A stretch of 39,542 bases of DNA from Candidatus Gastranaerophilales bacterium (GCA_944325535.1 CALVAL010000012.1:1-39542), one strand, 5' to 3'; numbered from the stretch's first letter, positions 24,876-33,668 are shown. Numbers and translations are program-made. The notes: a model not told the origin generated them from the letters alone.

Positions 24876-26138
24876 ATGGATAATACTTGTATCGTTGAAA
24901 ATTTTATAGCACGAGCAAATGACGCTTTTCCTAAAAGCTTCTCAAAAAAGCAAAGAATATGTTTTGAAAACTGCTTTAGTAGTTTGTTGCAAATTTTTAT
25001 CAAACATCTGGAGCAAAATACTGATATTATTTCTAATGATTTAAAAGAATCAATTTGTGAGCTTTTTGCAGCGCTAATTTTTCAATTTAGTTTTGAAATT
25101 TTTGAATTAAAAGATTTTGATGATGATTATGAACAAATTATGCAAAAAATCGCATTTGTAATTGATGAGGCTGTATTTCATTTATTGAAAAATGGTGTGT
25201 CTGAACAGTTAAATGTCGAAAAATGGATTGAAAAACAAGCTCGAAATGCTTTCCGGAAGGCTCTTAAGGATATTGCGGATAGAAAATTAAGTCAAATAAG
25301 AGATGAAAATATTGTAAGAAATAATGCATTTTTTTGGCAATTGATATATATAAAATATACTTCTGATAATAAGCGAATTTTTTATCCCAATTTTTTTTCA
25401 GATGGGTATTTTCTTACATCAGAAAAGCAGTTTAAGGATTATATCAATTGGGGAAATAAGTTTTTTATTTGTTGTTTATTTGTGTTTTTAATACTTTTAA
25501 AATTCAAGCTTTTAAAACTACTTATTAATTTAGGGGTTTTGAATTCACAAATTCTTATTTTTGGAATTTTGGTTTTGATTATACTAGGTATAATTTATAA
25601 TTTTGTGTCTCAAAAGGTTATTTTTAAAAATGCGATAAAGACGCATGAAAAATTTTGGGTTAATAATATTCAAACTATTGATTTTATTAAAAAACTAATT
25701 AAAGAAATTACGAGTATTTTTATTTTAGTTTGTGCTATTTTTGTTCTTGGAATTAATTGTCAAAAAGCATATTTGGGAGTTCCAATATGTTTAAGTGCAG
25801 TACTTGTTTTTTTGTTTTATTTACGCAAAAAATATGTTTTTATAAAAGCTTTTGTAAATAAGCTAGAAAAAAATGCAATAAAGAGTTATGCATTAAAAAC
25901 ATTAAATGAGTTTAAATTATATAATAAGCAAGTTAAAAATAATATAGAAATCTATATTTATGAATATATTGATTATATTTATAAAACTAAAAATCTTAAT
26001 TATATAGATATAACTAAAAATATTTATAATTTTATACGAAATTTTAATAGATTTAATAAAATGCTATATAAATTAAATATTGATGAGGCAATGCATACGC
26101 AAATAATAGAAAATAGATTTTTGCCTTATTTTTATTGA
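24876..26138 (+). CDS. hypothetical multi-pass membrane protein
   Basis: A 420-residue protein. Residues 1-185 are soluble and helical (Phe/Glu/Lys-rich). About four hydrophobic segments follow: FFICCLFVFLILLKF, SQILIFGILVLIILGII, ITSIFILVCAIFVLG and VPICLSAVLVFLFYL. A highly charged C-terminus of about 90 residues is rich in Asn, Lys, Ile and Tyr. AAAGGA overlapping the end of the preceding gene is its Shine-Dalgarno. No family recognised. Coupling to the secreted protein gene suggests the two products act together at the membrane. Confidence 0.7.
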   Translation: MDNTCIVENFIARANDAFPKSFSKKQRICFENCFSSLLQIFIKHLEQNTDIISNDLKESICELFAALIFQFSFEIFELKDFDDDYEQIMQKIAFVIDEAVFHLLKNGVSEQLNVEKWIEKQARNAFRKALKDIADRKLSQIRDENIVRNNAFFWQLIYIKYTSDNKRIFYPNFFSDGYFLTSEKQFKDYINWGNKFFICCLFVFLILLKFKLLKLLINLGVLNSQILIFGILVLIILGIIYNFVSQKVIFKNAIKTHEKFWVNNIQTIDFIKKLIKEITSIFILVCAIFVLGINCQKAYLGVPICLSAVLVFLFYLRKKYVFIKAFVNKLEKNAIKSYALKTLNEFKLYNKQVKNNIEIYIYEYIDYIYKTKNLNYIDITKNIYNFIRNFNRFNKMLYKLNIDEAMHTQIIENRFLPYFY

Positions 26139-26157
26139 AAAGAGAAAGAAAGTTATT

Positions 26158-27372
26158 ATGAAAAAAATACTTATATTTTTAATATTTATGATAGCAATTC
26201 TAGGATTTACAGCCTGTTCAATCCGCAAAGAGAATGAGCCGAAGGTTGTCACCTTTTGGACTTTACAGATGGGTGATTTTTCTGATTATATGTACAAAAT
26301 AATTAGAGAATATGAATCAACTCATCCTAATATTCAAATAAAATGGGTAGATGTTCCTTTTTCTGAGGGAGAAAAAAGAACACTAGCAGCAGTAATGACA
26401 GATAGTCCACCTGATTTAATCAATTTAAATCCTGATTTTTCTGCTCTTTTAGCTCAAAAAGGGACTTTGGAAGAAATTCCTCAAAAAGCCGTTAGTGAAT
26501 TTAATCCTGAAATAATTAATGCACTAATGTATGATGATAAATTGTATTCAATACCTTGGTATGCAACTAGTGCAATTACAATTTATAATAAAGAATTATT
26601 TGAAAAATCAGGAATTTTAAGATTACCAAAGACTTATAAAGAACTATTAGCTATTTCTGAAAAAGTAAAAACAAATAGTGGAGCTTATGCTTATCTGCCT
26701 ACTATTACAGAAAATGATACAATGATAAAAATTCTTAATAAGTATGGGATTTCTGAAATTGATGATTTTGATTCAATTCAAACTCAAAAGGTATTCAGTA
26801 TGTTCAAGAACCTTTATGAAAAAGATTTGATTCCAAAAGAGAGTATAACATTCACTCATAGAGAGGCTCTTGAACAATTTATGGCCGGTAAAATAGTATT
26901 CTTCCAAGGCGGCGCTAATTTTCTTACTATGATAAAAGAAAATGCTCCATCAATTTATGAAAAAACAGATGTATGCGAACAAATAAAAGGTCCAGTTGGA
27001 CAAAATGATTTTTCTGTTATGAATTTTGTAATCCCTAAAAAAGCAAAATATAAAAAAGAAGCACTTGATTTTTGTCTGTATTTAACAAATGCACAAAATC
27101 AACTTGACTTAGCTAAAAAAACAAATGTTATAGCTACAAATTCAAAAGCTCTGGAGGATAGCTTCTATAATGATTATTCAACTTTAGAAAATAAAGCTCG
27201 TTCAATTAGCGCAAAACAGATAAATAAAATAACTCCTCAGTTAAGACAAAGACGAGACCAAAAAGAAATTAATACTGCAATAAATTCTGCAGTACAATCA
27301 GCATTACTAAATAAAGATTCTATTGAAAATATTTTAATTAATTTGAAAAAAGAGTTAGAAGTAATAGAATAA
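26158..27372 (+). CDS. ABC-transporter sugar-binding lipoprotein (family 1)
   Basis: A 404-residue extracytoplasmic solute-binding protein of the MalE/UgpB type. It has a lipoprotein signal with Cys20 (ILGFTAC), then VVTFWTLQMGDFSDYMYKII, NIQIKWVDVPF, SPPDLINLN and IPWYATSAITIYNKELFEKSGI, the usual lobe-1/hinge sequence of this family. EQFMAGKIVFFQGG matches the second lobe. Predicted to capture an oligosaccharide or glycerol-phosphate-type ligand; the ligand cannot be read. No permease or ATPase genes are adjacent, so it is an orphan. The Shine-Dalgarno (AGAAAGAAAG) is weak. Possibly the last gene of the unit starting at 24473. Confidence 0.85.
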   Translation: MKKILIFLIFMIAILGFTACSIRKENEPKVVTFWTLQMGDFSDYMYKIIREYESTHPNIQIKWVDVPFSEGEKRTLAAVMTDSPPDLINLNPDFSALLAQKGTLEEIPQKAVSEFNPEIINALMYDDKLYSIPWYATSAITIYNKELFEKSGILRLPKTYKELLAISEKVKTNSGAYAYLPTITENDTMIKILNKYGISEIDDFDSIQTQKVFSMFKNLYEKDLIPKESITFTHREALEQFMAGKIVFFQGGANFLTMIKENAPSIYEKTDVCEQIKGPVGQNDFSVMNFVIPKKAKYKKEALDFCLYLTNAQNQLDLAKKTNVIATNSKALEDSFYNDYSTLENKARSISAKQINKITPQLRQRRDQKEINTAINSAVQSALLNKDSIENILINLKKELEVIE

Positions 27373-27390
27373 TCTATACATTTACCCTTC

Positions 27391-27419
27391 TATACATTTG
27401 CCCCTGTTTATTCTATAAT
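27391..27419 (+). promoter_or_regulatory. argS promoter
   Basis: TATACA, 17-bp spacer, TATAAT. Predicted leader about 30 nt, with GAGG before the ATG. Confidence 0.6.
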
Positions 27420-27456
27420 TCTTAATTATAAAAGAATAATTGTGAGGTTATAAATA

Positions 27457-29190
27457 ATGTTAAAAGATTTTTTTCTAAATGAAGTTAAAAACGGTATTTC
27501 AAAAGCTATTGCTGATAATAAATTAGGACAAATGGGTGAAAATGATTCTTATACCTTGATGGTAGAAAAACCTAAAAATCCTGAATTTGGTGATTTTGCA
27601 GTCAATGTATCATCTCTTGCAAGAGCTGCAAAAATTGCTCCTCCAATGATAGCTAACGCTATAGTAGAAAATCTTTCAAAAAAAGACTATTCAGTATCTG
27701 TAGTAGGTGGATTTATTAATTTCAAAATAGAAAATTCTCTTTTAGCAAATGCAATTGCAGAAATTTTAGAAAAAGGTGAGAATTATGGTAAGCCTGAAGG
27801 TGTTGATACTGAAAAAATTCTTCTTGAATATGTATCAGCTAACCCTACAGGTCCTTTCCATATCGGTCACGGACGTTGGGCTGCTATGGGAAGTGCTTTA
27901 GCTAATTTGCTTAAATTCTACGGTCATGAAGTATATCAAGAATTTTATATTAATGATGCAGGAAGCCAGATCCAAAAATTAGGTAACTCTTTAATAATAA
28001 GAGTTAAACAAGAATTAGGCGAAGATATTGATTTTCCTGCAGATGAAATTGAAAGAAAGAATTATTATCAGGGAGATTATTTAATTCCTGTTGCTAAAAA
28101 ATTCTTGGAAATCCATAAAGATATCAAGTCTGCTCAAGATGTTGATGCAATTGATTTGAGTGTATATTGTGATTTTGCAAAGGCTGAAATGGAAGCTTGT
28201 CAAAAAGCTCTTTTAGAAGACTTTAGAGTTCATTTTGACAGATTCTATTCAGAACTTGATTTACATAACTCAGGTAAAGTAGAAGCAAGCTATAAAGAGC
28301 TTATGTCCAAGGGTATGCTTTATGAAAAAGATGGTGCAATGTGGTTCAAGTCTTCTGAATTTGGTGATGACCAAGATAGAGTAATCAAAAAAGCTGATGG
28401 CTCAAATACTTATTTAACAGCTGATATTGCATATCATATTGATAAATTAAGACGTGGATACGATAGATTGATAAATATTTGGGGAGCTGACCACCATGGA
28501 TACGTTGCACGTGTTAAAGCTTCTATTGAGGCTTTAGGCTATGATCCTAATAAATTGGAAGTACTATTGGGGCAACTTGTTAATCTTGTAATTAATGGCG
28601 AAGAAGTCAGAATGGGTAAACGTAAAAATATGGTTACTCTTGATGACTTAATTGAAGAGGTCGGAATTGATGCTACAAGATACTGGATGGAAATGAGAAA
28701 TATTGATATGACACTTGATTTTGATATCGAGCTAGCTAAACGCTCTACTGATGAAAATCCGGTATTTTATGTTCAATATGCTTATGCAAGAGTATGTTCT
28801 ATTTTAAGAAATGCAATTTCTGAAAAATTGAATCCTGAAACAGGCGAAAAATCTCCAGCTCCAATGAGTGAAAGTGAAATGGATGATTTAATAAAGAACT
28901 TTGATAAGAATTTGATTCTAAAAACGGCAGATACTGCTAAATCGTTGATTTTAAAATTGGAAGAGTTTAAATCTGTGATTGTATTATCTGCTCAAAATAG
29001 AACTGTATATACAATTTGTCGTTATGTTCAAGAGCTTGCTGCAGAATTCCATTCATTCTATAACTCAAATCGTGTAATTTGCGATGATAAAGAACTAATG
29101 AAATCTAGATTAGCTTTAATGGTAGCAATCAAGACAACATTAAAGAACGCATTAGATATTTTAGCAGTATCAGCACCTGAGAGAATGTAA
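27457..29190 (+). CDS. argS: arginine-tRNA ligase
   Basis: Charges tRNA-Arg. A class I synthetase of 577 aa. The N-terminal Add-1 domain (1-110) recognises the tRNA D-loop. The HIGH motif is at 135-138 (NPTGPFHIGHGRW). AGSQIQKLG and YLTADIAYHIDKL match the ArgRS core. VRMGKRKNMVTLDDLI replaces the KMSKS loop, as is common in ArgRS. The all-helical anticodon-binding domain ends ALDILAVSAPERM, the typical ArgRS C-terminus. GAGG Shine-Dalgarno. Its own promoter lies just upstream. Confidence 0.97.
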   Translation: MLKDFFLNEVKNGISKAIADNKLGQMGENDSYTLMVEKPKNPEFGDFAVNVSSLARAAKIAPPMIANAIVENLSKKDYSVSVVGGFINFKIENSLLANAIAEILEKGENYGKPEGVDTEKILLEYVSANPTGPFHIGHGRWAAMGSALANLLKFYGHEVYQEFYINDAGSQIQKLGNSLIIRVKQELGEDIDFPADEIERKNYYQGDYLIPVAKKFLEIHKDIKSAQDVDAIDLSVYCDFAKAEMEACQKALLEDFRVHFDRFYSELDLHNSGKVEASYKELMSKGMLYEKDGAMWFKSSEFGDDQDRVIKKADGSNTYLTADIAYHIDKLRRGYDRLINIWGADHHGYVARVKASIEALGYDPNKLEVLLGQLVNLVINGEEVRMGKRKNMVTLDDLIEEVGIDATRYWMEMRNIDMTLDFDIELAKRSTDENPVFYVQYAYARVCSILRNAISEKLNPETGEKSPAPMSESEMDDLIKNFDKNLILKTADTAKSLILKLEEFKSVIVLSAQNRTVYTICRYVQELAAEFHSFYNSNRVICDDKELMKSRLALMVAIKTTLKNALDILAVSAPERM

Positions 29191-29198
29191 TATCGAAT

Positions 29199-29927
29199 AT
29201 GCTCGATATGTTTAATAATGATACTGAATATAGTAAGCTCGATATAAAAACTAAAATTGTTATTGCAATTATATGTTTATATTTTTTGATACGTTTTTTG
29301 AGTTTTGATAATACTATATTAAAAAATGTCGATATGCAGCCTTTTTCGGAACCAATACAAAAAGATGTCCAAAATGGTATAATTATCAATAAGAAAGTAA
29401 AATATGGTAATATCGAATATCAGCAAATCGCGAATTATAAAATTTATGGACGAGTATATGCGATTCAAAGCAGACCATCTAAACTACCATTAGCAATCGT
29501 TTATCCTTATGATATAACAATTTGTTTTGGAGAGTTTCAACATAAAGAAGTTTTTAAATCGATACGTGTAATGATGTCTTCTACAGTTTCATATTATTCA
29601 TATAGTGGACGTGCTTGGACAAAACATTTGTCGAAATATTTTAAAAGTCCTGCAGAGCTATTACATTGTTATATTAATAATCATATTGTTCCTGCAAATA
29701 AAAATGTTAATAAAGGACTAAAAAAATTACAGAAAAAAGATATTGTATATATTGAAGGTTACCTTGTAAAATATAAATATTCTCAAAATAATGGCAGTAT
29801 TCAGGAAGGAGTGTCAAGTACAGCTAGAAATGATAATGAAAATTCTTATCGTGGAAATAATGGCTCAGGAAGCTGTGAGCAAATTTATGTAACTCGTGTT
29901 GTTTCAAGACATGGTGATTTTCGCTAA
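29199..29927 (+). CDS. conserved hypothetical membrane-anchored protein
   Basis: A 242-residue protein with an N-terminal membrane segment (IKTKIVIAIICLYFLIRFL) and an extracytoplasmic domain. The domain shows a set of landmarks: YKIYGRVYAIQ, YPYDITICFGE, SYSGRAW, INNHIVPAN, KKDIVYIEGYLVKY and GSGSCEQIYVTRV. From memory this matches a common unnamed family, best known in proteobacteria, whose members read NMHLIPA, GDxVxLxGxLV and SLTRxDTGxGACE at the same places. Function unknown. No good Shine-Dalgarno precedes the ATG 8 nt after argS; translation may be coupled to argS, so the exact start is uncertain. Confidence 0.65.
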   Translation: MLDMFNNDTEYSKLDIKTKIVIAIICLYFLIRFLSFDNTILKNVDMQPFSEPIQKDVQNGIIINKKVKYGNIEYQQIANYKIYGRVYAIQSRPSKLPLAIVYPYDITICFGEFQHKEVFKSIRVMMSSTVSYYSYSGRAWTKHLSKYFKSPAELLHCYINNHIVPANKNVNKGLKKLQKKDIVYIEGYLVKYKYSQNNGSIQEGVSSTARNDNENSYRGNNGSGSCEQIYVTRVVSRHGDFR

Positions 29928-29929
29928 AT

Positions 29930-29957
29930 ACTAATATAGAATATTTTATATATTAGT
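29930..29957. terminator. weak AT-only inverted repeat
   Basis: ACTAATATA-10 nt-TATATTAGT: perfect 9-bp arms just after the conserved hypothetical gene. Low stability and no clear T-run. It may be a weak terminator or part of the next gene's promoter region. Confidence 0.35.
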
Positions 29958-29979
29958 TGTTATTAATGAGGATAAAAAA

Positions 29980-30630
29980 ATGCCAACAAAAGATAATCAA
30001 GCAGAAAAAATAGATATTATTGTACAAAAGCTAAAAGATGCTAAACAGCCAAAAAGTGATTTTGTGTTATTGATGGATTCATTTAAAGATCCATATCTTG
30101 TTCTTATTGCGTGTATTTTGAGCTTGAGGACAAATGACAGGATTACATATCCTGCAACTCTTCGGATGTTAGAGCTAGCAAAGACTCCTAAAGAAATGAA
30201 AGGGGTTGATGTCGAAACATTAGCAAAAGCCATTTATCCGGTTGGCTTTTATGAGAATAAGGCAAAACAAATTATTGAGCTTTCAAGACAAATTGATGAA
30301 GAATTAGGAGGAATTGTTCCTGATGAAATAGAGGAATTGATAAAATTTAAAGGTGTTGGGAGAAAAACGGCAAATCTTGTGCTTTCTTTAGGGTTCAATA
30401 AGCCTGCAATTTGTGTTGATGTGCATGTGCATAGAATCTTTAACCGCTTAGGTTATTTAAAAACTAAAAATCCAGATGAGACAGAATTTACGCTAAGAGA
30501 AAAATTACCGCAAAAATATTGGATTGATATAAATACATTGCTAGTAACACATGGTCAAAATGTGTGTAAGCCTATTAAGCCTGACTGCAAAAATTGTCCG
30601 ATTGTCGAATACTGTGCAAAAGTTTTGTGA
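29980..30630 (+). CDS. nth: endonuclease III-type DNA glycosylase/AP lyase
   Basis: Base-excision repair of oxidised pyrimidines. The 216-residue protein has the helix-hairpin-helix FKGVGRKTANLVL with catalytic Lys129. ICVDVHVHRIFNRLG contains the catalytic Asp147. The C-terminal 4Fe-4S loop has C-x6-C-x2-C-x5-C (Cys196, 203, 206, 212), exactly the Nth spacing. Residues 46-54 read ILSLRTNDR, where E. coli Nth has SAQTTD; this resembles the LSxRTxD of archaeal-type Nth enzymes. GAGGAT Shine-Dalgarno. Confidence 0.93.
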   Translation: MPTKDNQAEKIDIIVQKLKDAKQPKSDFVLLMDSFKDPYLVLIACILSLRTNDRITYPATLRMLELAKTPKEMKGVDVETLAKAIYPVGFYENKAKQIIELSRQIDEELGGIVPDEIEELIKFKGVGRKTANLVLSLGFNKPAICVDVHVHRIFNRLGYLKTKNPDETEFTLREKLPQKYWIDINTLLVTHGQNVCKPIKPDCKNCPIVEYCAKVL

Positions 30631-30632
30631 TA

Positions 30633-30641
30633 TGGTATAAT
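30633..30641 (+). promoter_or_regulatory. extended -10 of the zinc-ribbon membrane protein gene
   Basis: TGGTATAAT, consensus -10 with TGn. Leader about 17 nt containing AGAGGA. Weak -35 within the nth 3' end. Confidence 0.55.
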
Positions 30642-30663
30642 AGATATGCAATAAGAGGATTAA

Positions 30664-31278
30664 ATGAGCGAGAGTATTAATTGTCCGTTTTGTAATAATT
30701 TAATAGAATCTAATGCTGCTAAATGTCCGTTTTGTAATGCAGTATTCAAAGAACCGGAATTAAACGAAATTAAGTTTAAAGAATTTGGTCCTTTTTTGAC
30801 ATTAGAAATTATTACATTAGGTCTATTTTCTACGCTTTGGTTTTTTATTAACGGTAAAGCTATAAATAGGCTTGCTGAAAAGAAAAAAGATTGTATAAAG
30901 TTAAATTGGTTAGTCGGATTATTAGCTCTTAATTTTGGCGTGCTAATTATTTATATGTATCATAATCCTGCTTTTGTATTTATTTCTACTATTATACAGT
31001 GCTTGATTTATATTGCTTTGACTTATAGAGTGCTAAGAATTATACAAAAATATACCCAAAACACTTATGATGTAGCATTAGGTTTTAATCCTTTTTATAT
31101 GGTGATTTTTAATGTTTTTTATCTTGTACACTTTATAGATACTTACAATGATAGAGTAAGACAAGTGCATGAATATTTTGATTGGAAATCTCCGCAAGGA
31201 ATATTATTGATTGTTTTATTCCTTATCATAATCTTTATGCTTCGTTTTTATTACGAAGTCTATTCTTGGATTTTTTAG
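30664..31278 (+). CDS. zinc-ribbon DUF4234-like membrane protein
   Basis: A 204-residue protein starting with a double CxxC zinc ribbon: CPFC at 8-11 and CPFC at 21-24. Then a four-to-five-helix membrane domain whose first part, FGPFLTLEIITLGLFSTLWFFINGKAINRLA, resembles DUF4234-type domains. Further helices lie around 75-125 and 145-205. Function unknown; zinc-ribbon plus membrane domain suggests a sensor or regulatory role. Its stop codon interlocks with that of the convergent minus-strand gene (4-bp overlap). Confidence 0.72.
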   Translation: MSESINCPFCNNLIESNAAKCPFCNAVFKEPELNEIKFKEFGPFLTLEIITLGLFSTLWFFINGKAINRLAEKKKDCIKLNWLVGLLALNFGVLIIYMYHNPAFVFISTIIQCLIYIALTYRVLRIIQKYTQNTYDVALGFNPFYMVIFNVFYLVHFIDTYNDRVRQVHEYFDWKSPQGILLIVLFLIIIFMLRFYYEVYSWIF

Positions 31279-31631
31279 ACTGTAAGCTCTATAACACTTT
31301 TAAAAACTGTACAATTTGCACGATAAGCAGCTTGTGCTGATTTTATATTACATACATCATTAACGGTGTATCCATTTGCTAAAGCTGCAACCATTGCGTT
31401 ATCAAGGCTTTGTGCTGATTGAACTACATTATTCCCAACCTCAGAAAATAAATCCTCCGGCCTTATATTTTGGTAATAGTTACTCAAATCAACATTATCT
31501 GCACGATAATCATATTCTTGTTCTTTGGGAACAAAGCTATTATCGCTCATCTGTTTTGCAGATGTTGTGGCACGATTTTCAAACGATGCGGAGTAAACGG
31601 ATGATGTATCTATTGAAGAAATTGAATTCAT
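31275..31631 (-). CDS. small Ser-rich hypothetical protein
   Basis: A 118-residue protein. The first 60 residues are Ser/Asn/Tyr-rich and disordered-looking. The last 45 form a helix pair ending DVCNIKSAQAAYRANCTVFK followed by SVIELTV. This end resembles the C-terminal helix of flagellar rod/hook proteins (SAxxAYxANxxVF), but the N-terminal rod signature is absent and no flagellar gene is nearby. Function not assigned. GAGGAC lies before the ATG. It probably follows the CDF gene in the minus-strand direction. Confidence 0.55.
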   Translation of the reverse strand: MNSISSIDTSSVYSASFENRATTSAKQMSDNSFVPKEQEYDYRADNVDLSNYYQNIRPEDLFSEVGNNVVQSAQSLDNAMVAALANGYTVNDVCNIKSAQAAYRANCTVFKSVIELTV

Positions 31632-31654
31632 TTATAGTCCTCTATTTTGAGTTT

Positions 31655-31672
31655 AAACTATTTTTATAGTTT
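31655..31672. terminator. AT-rich hairpin between the CDF gene and the 118-aa gene
   Basis: AAACTAT-TTTT-ATAGTTT: perfect 7-bp arms, 24 nt past the CDF stop on the minus strand. No T-run follows. It may be a weak terminator or a processing site. Confidence 0.35.
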
Positions 31673-31695
31673 TTCAAGAGGTTTATTAAGTTTTA

Positions 31696-32559
31696 TTAAA
31701 TAGGCTCAGGGTGGATTACAATACTTGCATTTTCTATTTCGTTTTTTATTTCACATTCAATTTGGTCGCAAATGTTATGACAACACTTGATTTTCATATC
31801 TTCATTGAATAAAAGAGTCAGTTCAACTTCCTTATACTGACCTGATTTTCTTCCTTTTATATTTTTATACCCTTTTACCACCTGATTATTTTTTATAATA
31901 TTTTCAATTTTTTCAATATCTTCATCTGAAATTGAGCTGTCTAGTAAATTATTAAGAGTTTCTTTTGAAATTTCAAAACCTGCTTTAAATATTATTAGTG
32001 CAACTATTATTGCAATTATTGGGTCTAATATAGCTAATCCTGTATATTTAATTAAAATTAATCCAATAAGAACTCCTAAAGACGAGTAGATATCAGTTCT
32101 TAAATGTTCTCCATCGGCTTTTAATGATACTGAATCAGATTTTTTTGCTACATAAAATAGGTATTGACTAACTAAAAAATTTGCTAGTACTGCAAATCCC
32201 ATTGCAGCTATTCCCAATAAAGGTTCAGATTTGAGTTCATATCCATAAATTAATTTTTTTGATGATTCATAAATAATATAAATCCCTGCAAGAATAATAA
32301 GCCCACCTTCAATAAATCCTGACATATCCTCGTATTTTCCATGACCAAAAGGATGTTCTTTATCGGCAGGTTCACTAGAACGAGTAACTGCAAAAAAAGT
32401 TAGTACAGATGCTAAAAAATCTGATACAGAATGGATTGCCTCTGAAATGATACTAATGCTTCCTGATAAAATTCCGGCAACTATTTTGAATAAAAAGACC
32501 AATGTATTTGATGTAATCGATAATGCTGCTGCAAATTTTTTTTCTGTTGCGATATCCAT
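31696..32559 (-). CDS. cation diffusion facilitator (Zn2+/divalent metal exporter)
   Basis: Inner-membrane metal/H+ antiporter of the CDF family. The 287-residue protein has six TM segments. TM2 carries His43-x3-Asp47 (EAIHSVSDFLAS) and TM5 carries His152-x3-Asp156 (DGEHLRTDIYSS), the metal site. The H/D pair in both helices favours zinc. HPFGHGKYED lies in the loop after TM2. A C-terminal cytosolic domain (about 205-287) is typical, with Cys-Cys-His near 258 as a possible extra metal site. The ATG lies 2 nt after the kdsD stop, so the two are one operon. Confidence 0.92.
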   Translation of the reverse strand: MDIATEKKFAAALSITSNTLVFLFKIVAGILSGSISIISEAIHSVSDFLASVLTFFAVTRSSEPADKEHPFGHGKYEDMSGFIEGGLIILAGIYIIYESSKKLIYGYELKSEPLLGIAAMGFAVLANFLVSQYLFYVAKKSDSVSLKADGEHLRTDIYSSLGVLIGLILIKYTGLAILDPIIAIIVALIIFKAGFEISKETLNNLLDSSISDEDIEKIENIIKNNQVVKGYKNIKGRKSGQYKEVELTLLFNEDMKIKCCHNICDQIECEIKNEIENASIVIHPEPI

Positions 32560-32561
32560 AT

Positions 32562-33545
32562 TTAGGCGACTCCATTATTCAATAAATCATGAATATGAAT
32601 TACTCCTATTGGTTTTTTATCCTCAAGTACGAATAAATTAGTAATCTTTTTATCATGCATAATTTTTAATGCTTCAGCAGTTATTGCTTCAGGAGAAATT
32701 GTCTTTGGATTTCTTGTCATTACTTCATTAGCTTTTTTCTCTAAAATAGTAGGAGTAAGACATCTTCTTAAGTCTCCATCAGTAAGCATTCCTGTAAGCT
32801 CTCCTTGTTGGTTAATAAAACCTACACAGCCTAAACGCTTTGATGTCATTTCTAATAAAACAGCCTGCATATTAGAATTTTCTTCTAAAATTGGCATTTC
32901 TTCGCCAGTATGCATAAGATCTGACACTCTTTTTAGTATAGAGCCAAGTTTTCCACCTGGGTGTCTGTCATTAAAATCAGATTTTGAGAAGCCTTTGCGC
33001 TCAATCATTCCAATAGTTAAAATATCGCCTAATACTAAAGTCGCGGTAGTTGAATTAGTAGGAGCAAGCCCTAATGGACAAGCTTCGCCATTATTTGGAA
33101 GCTCTAGAACAACGTCTCCTGCTTTTCCTAAAGAACTTTCAGGATTTTTAGTGATAGCAATAAGAGTGATTCCAAAACGCTTGCAATAGTTCAAAATATC
33201 AATTAACTCACGTGATTCACCACTATTAGAAATTGCAATTACTACATCATCCTCTGTTATCATTCCCAAATCCCCGTGACTTGCTTCAGCTGGGTGTACA
33301 AAAAATGAAGGAGTGCCAGTAGAAGCAAGAGAGGCTGCAATTTTCTTTCCTATATGTCCAGATTTGCCCATTCCTGTGATTATTATTCTACCTTTTGAAT
33401 TTTGCATAAAATCAAGAGTCTTTGTCAAAGCTTCTGCACTTAAAGATTTTTCTAATTCTTTTATAGTTTCAATTTCTGATGCAATAGTTCTTTTTGCAGA
33501 TTCTCTATCTAGTTCTAATTGAGATTGTTTAATTGTATCAATCAT
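32562..33545 (-). CDS. kdsD: arabinose-5-phosphate isomerase (KdsD/KpsF/GutQ)
   Basis: Converts ribulose-5-phosphate to arabinose-5-phosphate, the first step to Kdo of LPS. The 327-residue protein has an N-terminal SIS domain (about 40-180): GRIIITGMGKSGHIGKKIAA, TPSFFVHPAEASHGDLGMI, AISNSGESRELID. Then FNDRHPGGKLGSIL and two CBS domains (about 210-325). This is the standard KdsD layout and length. It implies a Gram-negative envelope. GGAG lies about 11 nt before the ATG. First gene of the kdsD-CDF operon, divergent from the Fe-S protein gene. Confidence 0.93.
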   Translation of the reverse strand: MIDTIKQSQLELDRESAKRTIASEIETIKELEKSLSAEALTKTLDFMQNSKGRIIITGMGKSGHIGKKIAASLASTGTPSFFVHPAEASHGDLGMITEDDVVIAISNSGESRELIDILNYCKRFGITLIAITKNPESSLGKAGDVVLELPNNGEACPLGLAPTNSTTATLVLGDILTIGMIERKGFSKSDFNDRHPGGKLGSILKRVSDLMHTGEEMPILEENSNMQAVLLEMTSKRLGCVGFINQQGELTGMLTDGDLRRCLTPTILEKKANEVMTRNPKTISPEAITAEALKIMHDKKITNLFVLEDKKPIGVIHIHDLLNNGVA

Positions 33546-33632
33546 AGCTTATGACTCCAGCTTATAATATTCTTATTTTCATTAACTTGTATATTGACTG
33601 ACCAGTTCAATTACATTTACTCCTCCCCACAT

Positions 33633-33661
33633 TTTACTACAAAAATTATTTGCTTTAAAAT
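33633..33661 (+). promoter_or_regulatory. promoter predicting a leaderless mRNA
   Basis: TTTACT, 17-bp spacer, TAAAAT, then 7 nt to the ATG at 33669 with no Shine-Dalgarno. Confidence 0.5.
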
Positions 33662-33668
33662 ATTTAAT

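Noticed and set aside
31275-31631. Naming the 118-aa protein as a flagellar rod component
   Set aside because: Only the last 20 residues are similar; the N-terminal rod signature and neighbouring flagellar genes are absent.
33594-33668. 25-residue N-terminal extension of the Fe-S protein from a TTG
   Set aside because: The extension does not resemble the family, lacks a Shine-Dalgarno and covers the predicted promoter.
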